Assembly: GCF_031020795.1 (NCBI RefSeq)
Contig: NZ_JAVHJP010000006.1
Coordinates: 329,944-393,943 of the forward strand
Direction: 5' to 3'
Source: Hydrogenophaga pseudoflava
GTDB lineage: Bacteria; Pseudomonadota; Gammaproteobacteria; Burkholderiales; Burkholderiaceae_C
DNA length: 64,000 bases
Shown: piece after piece, positions 28,195 to 36,682 of the stretch
Layout of the letters: each line of letters starts with the position of its first letter
Position numbering within the stretch: position 1 is the stretch's first letter
Notes under the pieces: generated by a model
The model's input: the letters and a program-made list of their open reading frames with translations, nothing else
Database searches by the model: none
Told to the model about the DNA's origin: nothing
Translations under genes and position numbers: made by a program

Positions 28195-30315
28195 TCAGCG
28201 GCCGGCCATGTAGCCGTCGAAGCAGTGCCGCAGGCGCCCGATGGCCGGGGTGAGCAGGGTCAGCAGTTCCAGTGCCCGCTCGGCCCTGATGCTGCGGCCG
28301 GCATGTTCCATCTCGTGCAGCAGCTCGGCCACGAAGCGGGCGCCGCTGGCCCGGGCCGAGGATTTCAGCCGGTGCGCGACACCCGTGAAGGCGGACCAGC
28401 GCGCCTGTTCGGCGTGCTCGTGCAGCTCGACCAGGCCGCGGTCCAGCGCGGTCATCAGCAGGGTCAGCACGGTGCGGTGGTCGTCGGGGTCGTCGCCCAG
28501 CATGTCCACCAGCACCTGGGGGTCGTGGTCCGGCAGCACGGCCGCGGCGTCCGACCCGGCGGGCGGGACGGGCATCCAGCGCTGGAGCGTCTGGCCCAGC
28601 TGCTGGATGGACAGCGGTTTGCAGAGGTAGTCGTCCATGCCGGCCTGCTGGCAGCGCAGGGCCTCACCGCGCAGGGCGTTCGCGGTGAGCGCGATCACCG
28701 CGCAACGCGCCGGCGGATCGGCCTGGCGCAGGGCCTGCGTGAGTTCGTAGCCATCCAGACCGGGCATGTGCAGGTCGGTCAGCACCAAGCTGAAGCGGCC
28801 CGCGCGGGCCGTCCATTGCCGCAGGGCCTGGCGGCCGTCCTCGGCCAGCTCCACCGGCACGCCCAGTTGCTGCAGCTGCCGCTGGATGACCATGCGGTTG
28901 ACCGCGTTGTCTTCGGCGACCAGCACCGGCTCCAGCTGTTCGGTCCGCCAGACGGGCAGCGGCTGTCCCTCGGCGCGCACCACATCGGGCGCCGCCGGTG
29001 CCGGTGCGTCGCAGAGCCGCAGCGGCAGGCGCACGCAGGCCACGGTGCCCTCGCCGAGGCGCGAATGCAGGTCGATGTCCCCGCCCATGGCCTCGACCAG
29101 CCTGCGGCAGATCGCCAGACCGAGTCCGGTCCCGCCGAAGCGCCGCGTGGTCTGTGCATCGGCCTGCTGGAAGGGCACGAACAGCCGGGCCAGCTGATCG
29201 GCGGCGATGCCCACCCCGTTGTCTTCCACCTCCAGCAGCAAGGTTTCGTTCCGTTCGGCGCTCACGCAGATGTTCACCTGGCCCTGACGGCCCTGACCGG
29301 AAGAAAACTTGATGGCATTGCCGCCCAGGTTGAACAGGACCTGGCGCAGCCGCAGCGGGTCACACAGGATGTGGGTGGGCAGCGCGGGCGAGAGCCGGAC
29401 CTGCAGCTCGGTGCCGTGGGCCTCGGCATTGGCCCGCAGGCTGTCGCAGGCGCCCTGGACCAGGTCGCGCAGATCGGTCGGGCTGTCGTGCAGGTCCATG
29501 TGGCCCGCCTCGATCTTCGCGAAGTCCAGGATGTTGTCGATCAGCCCCAGCAGGATGTGGGCCGACTCGTGCACGGTGTGGCAGAGCTGGCGCTGGTGGG
29601 AGTCGATGGGGGTGCGCTCGAGCAGTTCGAGCATGCCGAGCACGCCGTTCATGGGGGTGCGGATCTCGTGGCTCATGGTGGCCAGGAAGGCGCTCTTGGC
29701 GGCATTGGCCTGTTCGGCCCGCTGGCGGGCCTGCTCCAGCTCCTGCGTGCGCGCCGCCACGCGCGCCTCCAGCTCGCTGGCGGCGGCTTCGAGCCGGGCG
29801 CGCTGGGCCAGGTGTTCGCTGCGTGCGCGCAGCCAGTGGTTGATCACCCCGGCCAGGTCCTGCAACTGCTGTCGCTGGCCCTCGGTGAGCTGGCGTGGCA
29901 GGCTGTCGGTCACGCACAGGGCGCCCAGGCGATGGCCGCCGAGGCCGATCGGCACCCCGGCGTAGAAGCGGATGCCGGCCGGCCCGAGCACCATTGGATG
30001 GCTTGCAAACCGGGGGTCCTGAAGCGCGTCCTGCACCTCCAGCAACCGGTCGGACTGGATGGTGTGGTGGCAGAAGGCATCGGAGCGCGGCACGTTGGCC
30101 GGACCGGCCGTGGCCGCCTGCGTGCGCTGATCGGTAGCGTAGATGAAATTGACCATGGCGGCCGGCGCGCCGACCACGCCCGCCGCCACCCGCGCCAATC
30201 CCTTCAGCGCGGCATCGTCCAGCACCTCGTGCAGCCGGAGCTCTTCCAGTGCCTGCTGGCGCAGGGCTTCTCTCGCGCCGGACGGCGTCGTGAGTATGGG
30301 CTGACGGGCGTTCAC
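28195..30315 (-). CDS. Hybrid sensor histidine kinase (GAF-HisKA-HATPase-REC-HPt)
   Basis: Cytoplasmic hybrid kinase of 706 residues with no membrane segment seen. A GAF domain (residues about 20-165; [28 protein letters not shown]) is followed by a short coiled coil, then the HisKA H-box [19 protein letters not shown] at about residue 220. HATPase N, G1 and G2 boxes follow ([37 protein letters not shown]). A receiver ([31 protein letters not shown]) and a C-terminal HPt ([13 protein letters not shown]) complete it. Signal unknown. Coupled by ATGA to the small receiver-like gene upstream. Confidence 0.9.
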   Translation of the reverse strand: MNARQPILTTPSGAREALRQQALEELRLHEVLDDAALKGLARVAAGVVGAPAAMVNFIYATDQRTQAATAGPANVPRSDAFCHHTIQSDRLLEVQDALQDPRFASHPMVLGPAGIRFYAGVPIGLGGHRLGALCVTDSLPRQLTEGQRQQLQDLAGVINHWLRARSEHLAQRARLEAAASELEARVAARTQELEQARQRAEQANAAKSAFLATMSHEIRTPMNGVLGMLELLERTPIDSHQRQLCHTVHESAHILLGLIDNILDFAKIEAGHMDLHDSPTDLRDLVQGACDSLRANAEAHGTELQVRLSPALPTHILCDPLRLRQVLFNLGGNAIKFSSGQGRQGQVNICVSAERNETLLLEVEDNGVGIAADQLARLFVPFQQADAQTTRRFGGTGLGLAICRRLVEAMGGDIDLHSRLGEGTVACVRLPLRLCDAPAPAAPDVVRAEGQPLPVWRTEQLEPVLVAEDNAVNRMVIQRQLQQLGVPVELAEDGRQALRQWTARAGRFSLVLTDLHMPGLDGYELTQALRQADPPARCAVIALTANALRGEALRCQQAGMDDYLCKPLSIQQLGQTLQRWMPVPPAGSDAAAVLPDHDPQVLVDMLGDDPDDHRTVLTLLMTALDRGLVELHEHAEQARWSAFTGVAHRLKSSARASGARFVAELLHEMEHAGRSIRAERALELLTLLTPAIGRLRHCFDGYMAGR

Positions 30316-30746
30316 AAGACCCCCGCCTCTTCGCTCCTGCCGTGCAGACCCGGTGCATGCGCCACTGGCTCCCAGTGGCGCAGCAGCATGGGCACCTCGT
30401 CCCAGTGCAGGGTGTCGTGGTGCGCCGCACCGCCCACGGGTTGCCCGCGCTCATGGCAGGTGTAGCAGACGCTGCCTTCGAGGGTGCGGGCCAGATGCCG
30501 GCGCAGCAAGGGCGCGCGGTCGCCGTTGAGACGCGCGTCGATGAGCACCAGCTCCGGGCGCACCTGCTGGGCCAGGTCGATCGCCAGCCGGTCATCGCGC
30601 GCCCATTCGACGTGCAGCCGGTGCTGGCGCCCCTTGGCCAGCGCGCGCAGGGTCTGCACATGCTCGACATGGCTGGTGACCACCAGCAGGGTGGTCCGGT
30701 GGGTGGGGCCGCGGTGCAGCCGCTGGGAGGCGTAAGGCAGGGTCAT
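30312..30746 (-). CDS. Degenerate receiver-like protein, coupled to the hybrid kinase
   Basis: A 144-residue protein. Residues about 18-85 resemble the first half of a receiver domain, with [10 protein letters not shown] placing an Asp at the usual phosphorylation strand. The acidic pair after beta strand 1 is replaced ([12 protein letters not shown]), and the later Thr and Lys landmarks are not evident, so it is probably not a working receiver. The C-terminal 60 residues are His/Cys-rich ([20 protein letters not shown]) and could bind metal. The stop overlaps the kinase start (ATGA), so both are made from one message. Function unknown. Confidence 0.7.
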   Translation of the reverse strand: MTLPYASQRLHRGPTHRTTLLVVTSHVEHVQTLRALAKGRQHRLHVEWARDDRLAIDLAQQVRPELVLIDARLNGDRAPLLRRHLARTLEGSVCYTCHERGQPVGGAAHHDTLHWDEVPMLLRHWEPVAHAPGLHGRSEEAGVL

Positions 30747-30829
30747 GATGGCCCCGACTGTGCCGCCAGGGCGCGCGGGCGCCTGCCGGGAAACCTTGAC
30801 CGGGTGTGTGCGGGATCCCGGTCGAACGC

Positions 30830-31471
30830 TCAGCGCTCCTGCGCGCTGATCAGGCCTTCGCGGATGGCCAGCCGCACCAGGCCCGTGACATCGTTCACAC
30901 CCAGCTTGGTCATCAGCCGGCTGCGGTAGGACTCGACCGTCTTGGGCGAGAGGTTCAGGGCTTCCCCGATGGCTGCACTGGTCTGGCCGCGCACCACCAG
31001 CAGCAGCACCTGCTGCTCGCGCACCGACAGGCTGGCCAGGGCTTGCGACTCGGGCGACTCGGTGAGCCCCTGCACCGCCAGCTCGGCGGCTTCGGGGCCG
31101 AGGTGCCGACGTCCGGCCAGCACCGCGTCGATGGCTTTCAGCACCTCGGCCGCGGGCGCTCCCTTGAGCACATAGCCGGCGGCCCCCAGCCGCAGCGCCT
31201 CGGCCACATGGCGGGGCTGGGCAGACATGGTCAGCACCACCGTGCGCACCGGCAGCTTGCGCAGCCGGACCTGCTCCAGCAGCTCCAGGCCTGAGCGGTC
31301 GCCCAGGTGCAGGTCCAGCAGCATCACGTCCGGCAACAGCCGCTGCAGATCGGCCAGCGCGGGCGCGGGATGGTCGGCCTCCCCCACGACCCGGTGACCG
31401 GCGTCCTCCAGCACGGCGCGCAGGCCGTCGCGCATCAGGGCGTGGTCGTCGACCAGGTAGATCGTGCTCAT
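30830..31471 (-). CDS. NarL/FixJ-family response regulator
   Basis: DNA-binding response regulator of 213 residues. The receiver has the acidic pair in IYLVDDHALMRDGL, the phospho-Asp in VMLLDLHLGDRSG, Thr in VVLTMSAQ and Lys in YVLKGAP. The C-terminal LuxR-type HTH is at residues about 148-205 (LSVREQQVLLLVVRGQ; LSPKTVESYRSRLMTKLGV). It overlaps the upstream kinase gene by 4 nt (ATGA), so it pairs with that kinase. Target genes unknown. Confidence 0.93.
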   Translation of the reverse strand: MSTIYLVDDHALMRDGLRAVLEDAGHRVVGEADHPAPALADLQRLLPDVMLLDLHLGDRSGLELLEQVRLRKLPVRTVVLTMSAQPRHVAEALRLGAAGYVLKGAPAAEVLKAIDAVLAGRRHLGPEAAELAVQGLTESPESQALASLSVREQQVLLLVVRGQTSAAIGEALNLSPKTVESYRSRLMTKLGVNDVTGLVRLAIREGLISAQER

Positions 31472-33570
31472 GGGGTGTCGGTCGGGACGGGGGGCTGGGT
31501 GTTGGCGGGCCACTGGAGTGTGACGCACAAACCATGCGGCTGCGCCGGCCCCACCCGCATGCGCGCGCCGATGGCCAGGGCGCGCTCGCGCATGCCGACC
31601 AGGCCCAGGTGGCCGGGTCGCGCACCGGGCCGGTCCTCCGGCATGCCTTCGCCGTCGTCCTCGATGCTGAGCACCAGATGGTCCGGCGCGCCCTTGAGCA
31701 CGAGCCGGATCTGGCGGGCGTGGGCATGGCGCACAGCATTGGCGATCGCCTCGCGAGCGACCATGAAGGCGGCGTGCTCCACATCGGCCGGCCACCGGGT
31801 GAGCGCGGCCAGCGGCTCGGTGTCCAGCCGCAACTCGGCGGGCGCCGCTTCGTTGCGGCGCATCTGCACCTCGTTGTCCAGCGCCGCCGCCAGGCCCAGG
31901 TCCTCCAGCAGCGGCGGGCGCAGCTCCACCAGCGCCTGGCGCACCTGTGCGACGGCCTGGTCGATCAACAGCCCCAGGCGCTGCGCGCGGTCGCGGTGGC
32001 GCTGGTCGCTGGCCGCCCCCAGCACCGGCTGCAGGGTGTCGAAGGCCAGGCGCACCGCGCCCAGGGTCTGGCCAAGCTGGTCGTGCAGCGTCTGCGCCAG
32101 CCGCCGTGTGGTGGCCTGCTCCTGCTGCATCAGGCGGTGGGTGAGCTCGGCCAGATCGTCCTGGTGCTGTGCCGCGGCGGTGGCCGCGTGCACCCGCTCC
32201 GTGATGTCGCGCACCAGCACGATCTGGCCCAGCGATTCCCCCTCGGGTGAGCGCAGGGGCAGCAGGCGCCACTCGCCCCAGCGCTCCAGCCCGGAGCGCG
32301 TGACTGTCCGGGCCTCGAAAGCCCGCAGCTGGTCGTCGGCGGACGGCTCCGCGTCGTCGTGCACACGGCCGGGCAGCAGCTCGTCGATGGGCCGGCCCAG
32401 CGCCTCCTCGGGTGACCAGCCGAAGACCGCGGCCGCCTGCTGGTTCCAGAAGCTCACCCGCCCCCCGGTGTCCAGCAGGTACACCGGTGTCGGCAGCTGG
32501 TCGAGCACCTGGTGAAGGCGCTGGGCGTCCTGCAGCAGGTGCTCCAGCAGCGCCTGCGATCCCTGGTCGATGTCCCATGCGGGCGCGAGCCGGCGCATTG
32601 CATCGGCCACAGCCCGCAGGAAGGCCCCGGGCTCCCCTCCGTCCTGCCGGGGCCGGGCGGTCGAGACGGCGTCGAAGACCTGCTGGTAGGGCCGCGCCAG
32701 ACGGCGCGAGATCCACACCCCCAGACCACCGATCAGCAACGCGGCGGGCAGGCCCCATCCCAGCAGGCCGCTTTCAAGCTGGGTGGCCGGTTGCACGGCG
32801 GCTTGCAGCGGCTGGTGGGCGAGCGCGCGCCAGGGCACCTTCACATCGGAATCCACGCCCGCCAGAGCGGTGAGCCCTTCGACCGCCTGCAGCCCCGGGG
32901 CCGCGACGGCACCCAGGGCCACGGAGTCCTGGGGCGCCAGCAGCGCCAGCTCCAGGGAGCGCCGCGCCACCGGGTCGCCGAGCGCGAACTGGCGCAGGGC
33001 CTCGAAGTAACGCTGGTCCAGCAGGGCCACCAGCGCGCCGGCGGGCGCGTTCTGCGCTGTGCGCAACGGGACCACCAGCACCCCGAGGGCCGACGCCGTG
33101 GGCAGCGACGCCCAGGACGGCAGCACCCCCACGGTCAACAGTTCGGCGGAGCCGGCCTGCGCCCGCGCGGGGTCCAGCAGCACTTGTCCGGTGCGGGCCG
33201 GCTCGGCAGGCGACGACACCAGCAGCCGGCCCTGGGGATCCACCCACCCGATCCAGACATAGGCGGTGGACTGCCCCCGCAGATGGTCCAGTTCATCGCT
33301 GCTGCCGGTCGGCTGGGACGGGTTGCCCTGTTGCAGCAGGCGTCCGGTGAGCTGCAGCTCCGACACGCGGCGGGACACGGTGCGGGACACCAGTTCGGCA
33401 AAGACCCTGGAGACCTGCGCCACGCGGTAGCCGGCCCGCTGCTCCAGTTCGTGCTCGATGATGAGGTGGTTGGCCACCAGCACCAGCGCCAGCAACACCA
33501 CGGTGGCCAGACCAGGCAGCAGCGGCAGGGCCACCCGGGGGCCGATGCGGTGGAGTCGGTGTGTGGACAT
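31468..33570 (-). CDS. Membrane sensor histidine kinase (NarX/UhpB-type, HisKA_3)
   Basis: Sensor kinase of 700 residues. The N-terminal membrane helix LPGLATVVLLALVLVANHLI is followed by a large periplasmic sensor (residues about 40-240) and a second helix (LLGWGLPAALLIGGLGVWIS) at about 265-285. A PAS domain follows (LDQLPTPVYLLDTGGRVSFW). Then come the HisKA_3 region with LAQTLHDQLGQTLGAVRLAF and an HATPase with AREAIANAVRHAHARQ and IEDDGEGMP. It is encoded immediately upstream of the response regulator with a 4-nt overlap. The input signal is not evident from sequence. Confidence 0.92.
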   Translation of the reverse strand: MSTHRLHRIGPRVALPLLPGLATVVLLALVLVANHLIIEHELEQRAGYRVAQVSRVFAELVSRTVSRRVSELQLTGRLLQQGNPSQPTGSSDELDHLRGQSTAYVWIGWVDPQGRLLVSSPAEPARTGQVLLDPARAQAGSAELLTVGVLPSWASLPTASALGVLVVPLRTAQNAPAGALVALLDQRYFEALRQFALGDPVARRSLELALLAPQDSVALGAVAAPGLQAVEGLTALAGVDSDVKVPWRALAHQPLQAAVQPATQLESGLLGWGLPAALLIGGLGVWISRRLARPYQQVFDAVSTARPRQDGGEPGAFLRAVADAMRRLAPAWDIDQGSQALLEHLLQDAQRLHQVLDQLPTPVYLLDTGGRVSFWNQQAAAVFGWSPEEALGRPIDELLPGRVHDDAEPSADDQLRAFEARTVTRSGLERWGEWRLLPLRSPEGESLGQIVLVRDITERVHAATAAAQHQDDLAELTHRLMQQEQATTRRLAQTLHDQLGQTLGAVRLAFDTLQPVLGAASDQRHRDRAQRLGLLIDQAVAQVRQALVELRPPLLEDLGLAAALDNEVQMRRNEAAPAELRLDTEPLAALTRWPADVEHAAFMVAREAIANAVRHAHARQIRLVLKGAPDHLVLSIEDDGEGMPEDRPGARPGHLGLVGMRERALAIGARMRVGPAQPHGLCVTLQWPANTQPPVPTDTP

Positions 33571-33743
33571 GCGCGCATTGTGGCGGCCGGCCGGGTGGTT
33601 TCGGAAACCGGGCCCGGCTTGTCCCCACGCGCCCTGAAAAAGCCTGTGGATATCTGGTGAACGGATGCGCCGAACCCGCGCCCCTGCTGGCCTTGCGAGG
33701 AGTTGCTCAAAAAACTGGCAGGCGGTTTTCTTTCTTTGGGGGC

Positions 33744-34097
33744 TCAGGGAGGCTCACCCGGTGCGTCGTGGGTGGGAAAGGGCCACGGGCCTTCGGAGGG
33801 CCCGGTCGCGCGCGTGTCGCGCGCGCTGGCCGCGAAATGAGGCTGCGACGCTTCCAGAAACGCATGGTGCAGCTGTGCCAGTTCGCGCGCGCATTCCTGG
33901 GCCTGTTCCCGCGCCGCCGGGTCGCCGCCGCGCATGCGGCGCACCGCCTGCTCGAACGTCACCGTGGCGGCCTTCCACCGGTCGTACGCCGCTTCGAACT
34001 CCTTCAATGAAGGGGTCGCGCCTTCCACGAGCGCGCCACCTCCGGCAGGGCCGTGGCCGGCCGACGGGTCTGTAGGGGGAATGTGAGTCTGGTTCAT
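33744..34097 (-). CDS. Hypothetical protein, 117 residues
   Basis: Small soluble protein with a disordered Pro/Gly-rich N-terminus, a central helical part at residues about 32-80 (LKEFEAAYDRWKAATVTFEQ; REQAQECARELAQLHHAFLE) and a Pro-rich tail. No known family recognised. The start at 34097 is 31 nt after the DUF2231-like gene on the same strand, so the two may be co-transcribed. The 173 bp between it and the kinase start at 33570 hold no other gene that I can support. Confidence 0.5.
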   Translation of the reverse strand: MNQTHIPPTDPSAGHGPAGGGALVEGATPSLKEFEAAYDRWKAATVTFEQAVRRMRGGDPAAREQAQECARELAQLHHAFLEASQPHFAASARDTRATGPSEGPWPFPTHDAPGEPP

Positions 34098-34128
34098 GGA
34101 CACAGCCGGCAAGGCGCGTTCCTGAACC

Positions 34129-34506
34129 TCACGACCGGCCGACGCTGCGCGGGGCGTCCAGGCCGGCGTCTTCGTCCACGCCGACGCCCAGGCGGCACAC
34201 CAGTTCACCGCCGAGCCATGCGGTGACCAGCGCGCCAGCCACGGCCAGCCAGGCACAGACCAGGGAGTTGAGCGGGGGCACCGACCGGGGCTCGCGCAGC
34301 AGCCAGGCTGCGAGAAACAGCAGCGAAACAATGGTGTTGCCGCCGCCATGCAGCGCGCCGATGCGGCGCGCGCGGGTGCCGCGCGGGATGGCGGTCCAGT
34401 CCATGAAGCCGAACGGAGCGGCGACCGCCGCACCGGGCAGACCACCGGTCAGCACCCAGTAGGGCGCCGTGAAAAGGACCGCGCGTGCGCTGTTCAGGAA
34501 TGCCAC
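34129..34506 (-). CDS. DUF2231-like membrane protein, N-terminus missing
   Basis: About 125 residues from a GTG at 34506 that follows GGAG; another GTG at 34518 is possible. LTGGLPGAAVAAPFGFMDWT, IPRGTRARRIGALHGGGNTI and SLLFLAAWLLREP match the middle and end of DUF2231 proteins. These normally begin with a helix carrying an HP and a D motif about 45 residues earlier. That part is absent, and the divergent lipoprotein gene begins only 46 bp away, so the gene looks 5'-truncated. It may be a remnant or a shortened working gene. Confidence 0.55.
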   Translation of the reverse strand: MAFLNSARAVLFTAPYWVLTGGLPGAAVAAPFGFMDWTAIPRGTRARRIGALHGGGNTIVSLLFLAAWLLREPRSVPPLNSLVCAWLAVAGALVTAWLGGELVCRLGVGVDEDAGLDAPRSVGRS

Positions 34507-34551
34507 TTGCCGCTCCACGGAGGTGTTGGGGCACCACCGAGCGCAAACACA

Positions 34552-35322
34552 GTGAAAAGATTCCATCCTTCCCTCCTGGTCCTGTTCCTCGCGGCCTGCG
34601 GCGGCAAGAACAGCGGCTCCAACGTGACCGCCCCCGGCGCGCCGGCGTCGCCGAAAACCGGGCTGCTGGAACAAGGCGCCAACCTGCTGCAGAACAAGCC
34701 GCCCATCGAAGCCCTGAACACCTACCTGGATGGCTTTCACTTCTACAACGGCCACATGAAGGCGCAGATGGAGGCGCACCACTACTGCTCGGTGGTCAAC
34801 GAAGACGTGACGCAGTGCGTGATCTACGACGGCAACGTCCGGGAGGCCAAGATCATGGGCGTCGAATACATCGTGAGCGCAAGGCTCTTCAGGACGCTGC
34901 CGCCACAGGAGAAGGCGCTGTGGCACAGCCATGTGCACGAGGTCGCCTCGGGCCAGCTCATTGCGCCAGGGATTCCCCAACTGGCCGAAAAGGAGCTGAT
35001 GAAGAAGCTCATCGGCACCTACGGCAAAACCTGGCACACCTGGCACACCGACCAGCAAAAAGGGCTGCCACTCGGGGTTCCCCGGCTGATGATGGGTTTC
35101 ACCGCGGACGGCCAGGCCGACCCGGCGATGGTGGCCGAACGGGACCGGCGGTTCAACGTGTCGAGCGCAGAGAAGAGAAAAGACCGCGCGGACATCCCGG
35201 CGCCGCCCATCGATCCCGGGGCGGACGCCTGGGCGGAGGGTCGGGTGGTGCAGATCCCGGACCCCGCCCCGGCATCCGATGGGGGGACGGTGGACGGCTC
35301 CCCGGGCGGCCATGCGAAATGA
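34552..35322 (+). CDS. DUF1264-family lipoprotein
   Basis: A 256-residue protein starting at GTG 34552 with a lipoprotein signal: KRFHPSLLVLFLAAC followed by GGKNSGSN, so Cys about 16 is the likely acylation site. The mature part (LLEQGANLLQNKPP; GFHFYNGHMKAQMEAHHYCS; ALWHSHVHEVASGQLIAPGI; YGKTWHTWHTDQQKGLPLG) matches DUF1264, the family of plant oil-body-associated proteins, whose bacterial members are uncharacterised. Its histidines are conserved-looking. The end overlaps the start of the NADH dehydrogenase gene by 11 nt. Confidence 0.8.
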   Translation: MKRFHPSLLVLFLAACGGKNSGSNVTAPGAPASPKTGLLEQGANLLQNKPPIEALNTYLDGFHFYNGHMKAQMEAHHYCSVVNEDVTQCVIYDGNVREAKIMGVEYIVSARLFRTLPPQEKALWHSHVHEVASGQLIAPGIPQLAEKELMKKLIGTYGKTWHTWHTDQQKGLPLGVPRLMMGFTADGQADPAMVAERDRRFNVSSAEKRKDRADIPAPPIDPGADAWAEGRVVQIPDPAPASDGGTVDGSPGGHAK

Positions 35323-36637
35323 ACGTCCCTTTGCCCGGCCACCCCACGGCACGGTGATCGTCGGCGGCGGCGCCGGCGGCCTGGAACTGGCGTGCGCGCT
35401 CGGCCGCCGTCTGGGCGCGGAGCAGGTCACTCTGGTGGACCAGCAACTGTTCCACATCTGGAAGCCTTCGCTGCACGAGGTGGCGGCCGGCACGCTCGAC
35501 ATCCACCAGGAAGGCCTGTCGTATGAAATGCTGGCGCACGACAACGGCTTCGACTTCTGCCTCGGCGCCATGACCGGCCTCGACGTGCCGGGCAAGGTGC
35601 TGCAGGTGGGGCCCGTGCGCGACGAGCGCGGCGAGGAGCTGCTGCCCGCGCGCGAGCTGGTGTTCGACCAGCTGGTCATTGCCGTGGGCAGCACGGCGAA
35701 CCACTACGGCGTGCCCGGCGCAGCGGATTTCACGCTCGCCCTGAACCGCCCGGCCGATGCCGAGCGCTTCCGGCGCGACATGCTCAGGCTGCTCACGGCG
35801 GCCGACCTGCGCAGGAGCGTGGGCGAGGCGGGGCAGGTCCGCATCGTGATCATCGGCGGCGGCGCCACCGGCGTGGAGCTGGCGGCCGAGCTGCGCGAAG
35901 CCAGCGTGGTGCATTCGCGCTACGGCTTCCGCCGGCTCGACCCGCAGCGGGATGTGCAGATCACACTGCTCGAAGGTGCCGGGCGCATCCTCGCGCCCCT
36001 GCCCGAGAAGGTGTCGGCCGCCGCGGCGCGGCTGCTCGGGGAACGCCACGTGAGGGTCGAAGTCGGCTGCCGGGTGGCGCGCGTCACGCCGCAGCAGGTC
36101 GAAGACGCGGCCGGCCGGGTGTTCGCCGCCGACCTGGTCGTGTGGGCCGCCGGCATCCAGGCGCCCGCCGTGCTGGCCACGCTGGGCCTGCCCACCAGCC
36201 GCGCGGGGCAGTTGCAGGTGAGCGACCGCCTGCTGGTGCAGGGCCAGACCGATGTGTACGCGCTGGGCGATTGCGCCGCCTGCCCGATGGCCGACGGCGG
36301 CTGGGTGCCGCCGCGTGCCCAGGCCGCGCACCAGCAGGCCCGTTATCTGCTCGCCGCCCTCACCCGCCGGGCCCGCGGACGGCCGGCACCGGACCGCCCC
36401 TTCGTCTACCGGGACCACGGCTCGCTGGTGTCTCTGGGCACGCGCTCATCGGTCGGCAACCTCATGGGCAACCTGTTCCGCTCCACCTGGTTCGTGCAAG
36501 GCACGCTGGCCCGCACCATGTACATGGGCCTGCACCTGATGCACCACCTGGCCGTGCTGGGTGCACTGCGCACCGCGGTGCTGGCGCTGGCGCGATTTCT
36601 GGTGAAGCGGGCCACACCGCTCGTGAAGCTGCATTGA
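35312..36637 (+). CDS. ndh: Type II NADH dehydrogenase / FAD-dependent oxidoreductase
   Basis: Single-subunit NADH:quinone oxidoreductase type, 441 residues from ATG 35312. An FAD motif TVIVGGGAGGLELACALGRR lies at the N-terminus. The second Rossmann motif is RIVIIGGGATGVELAAELRE (about residue 175), followed by VYALGDCAACP and PPRAQAAHQQA. The C-terminal amphipathic helices (FVQGTLARTMYMGLHLMHHL and LALARFLVKRA) are the membrane anchor typical of NDH-2. Translation is coupled to the lipoprotein gene. Sulfide:quinone reductase is the alternative, but its paired cysteines are not seen. Confidence 0.85.
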   Translation: MRNERPFARPPHGTVIVGGGAGGLELACALGRRLGAEQVTLVDQQLFHIWKPSLHEVAAGTLDIHQEGLSYEMLAHDNGFDFCLGAMTGLDVPGKVLQVGPVRDERGEELLPARELVFDQLVIAVGSTANHYGVPGAADFTLALNRPADAERFRRDMLRLLTAADLRRSVGEAGQVRIVIIGGGATGVELAAELREASVVHSRYGFRRLDPQRDVQITLLEGAGRILAPLPEKVSAAAARLLGERHVRVEVGCRVARVTPQQVEDAAGRVFAADLVVWAAGIQAPAVLATLGLPTSRAGQLQVSDRLLVQGQTDVYALGDCAACPMADGGWVPPRAQAAHQQARYLLAALTRRARGRPAPDRPFVYRDHGSLVSLGTRSSVGNLMGNLFRSTWFVQGTLARTMYMGLHLMHHLAVLGALRTAVLALARFLVKRATPLVKLH

Positions 36638-36682
36638 GAGGCGGGTGGCAGCACCTTCTGCCACCGGCCGCAACCGCCCGGC

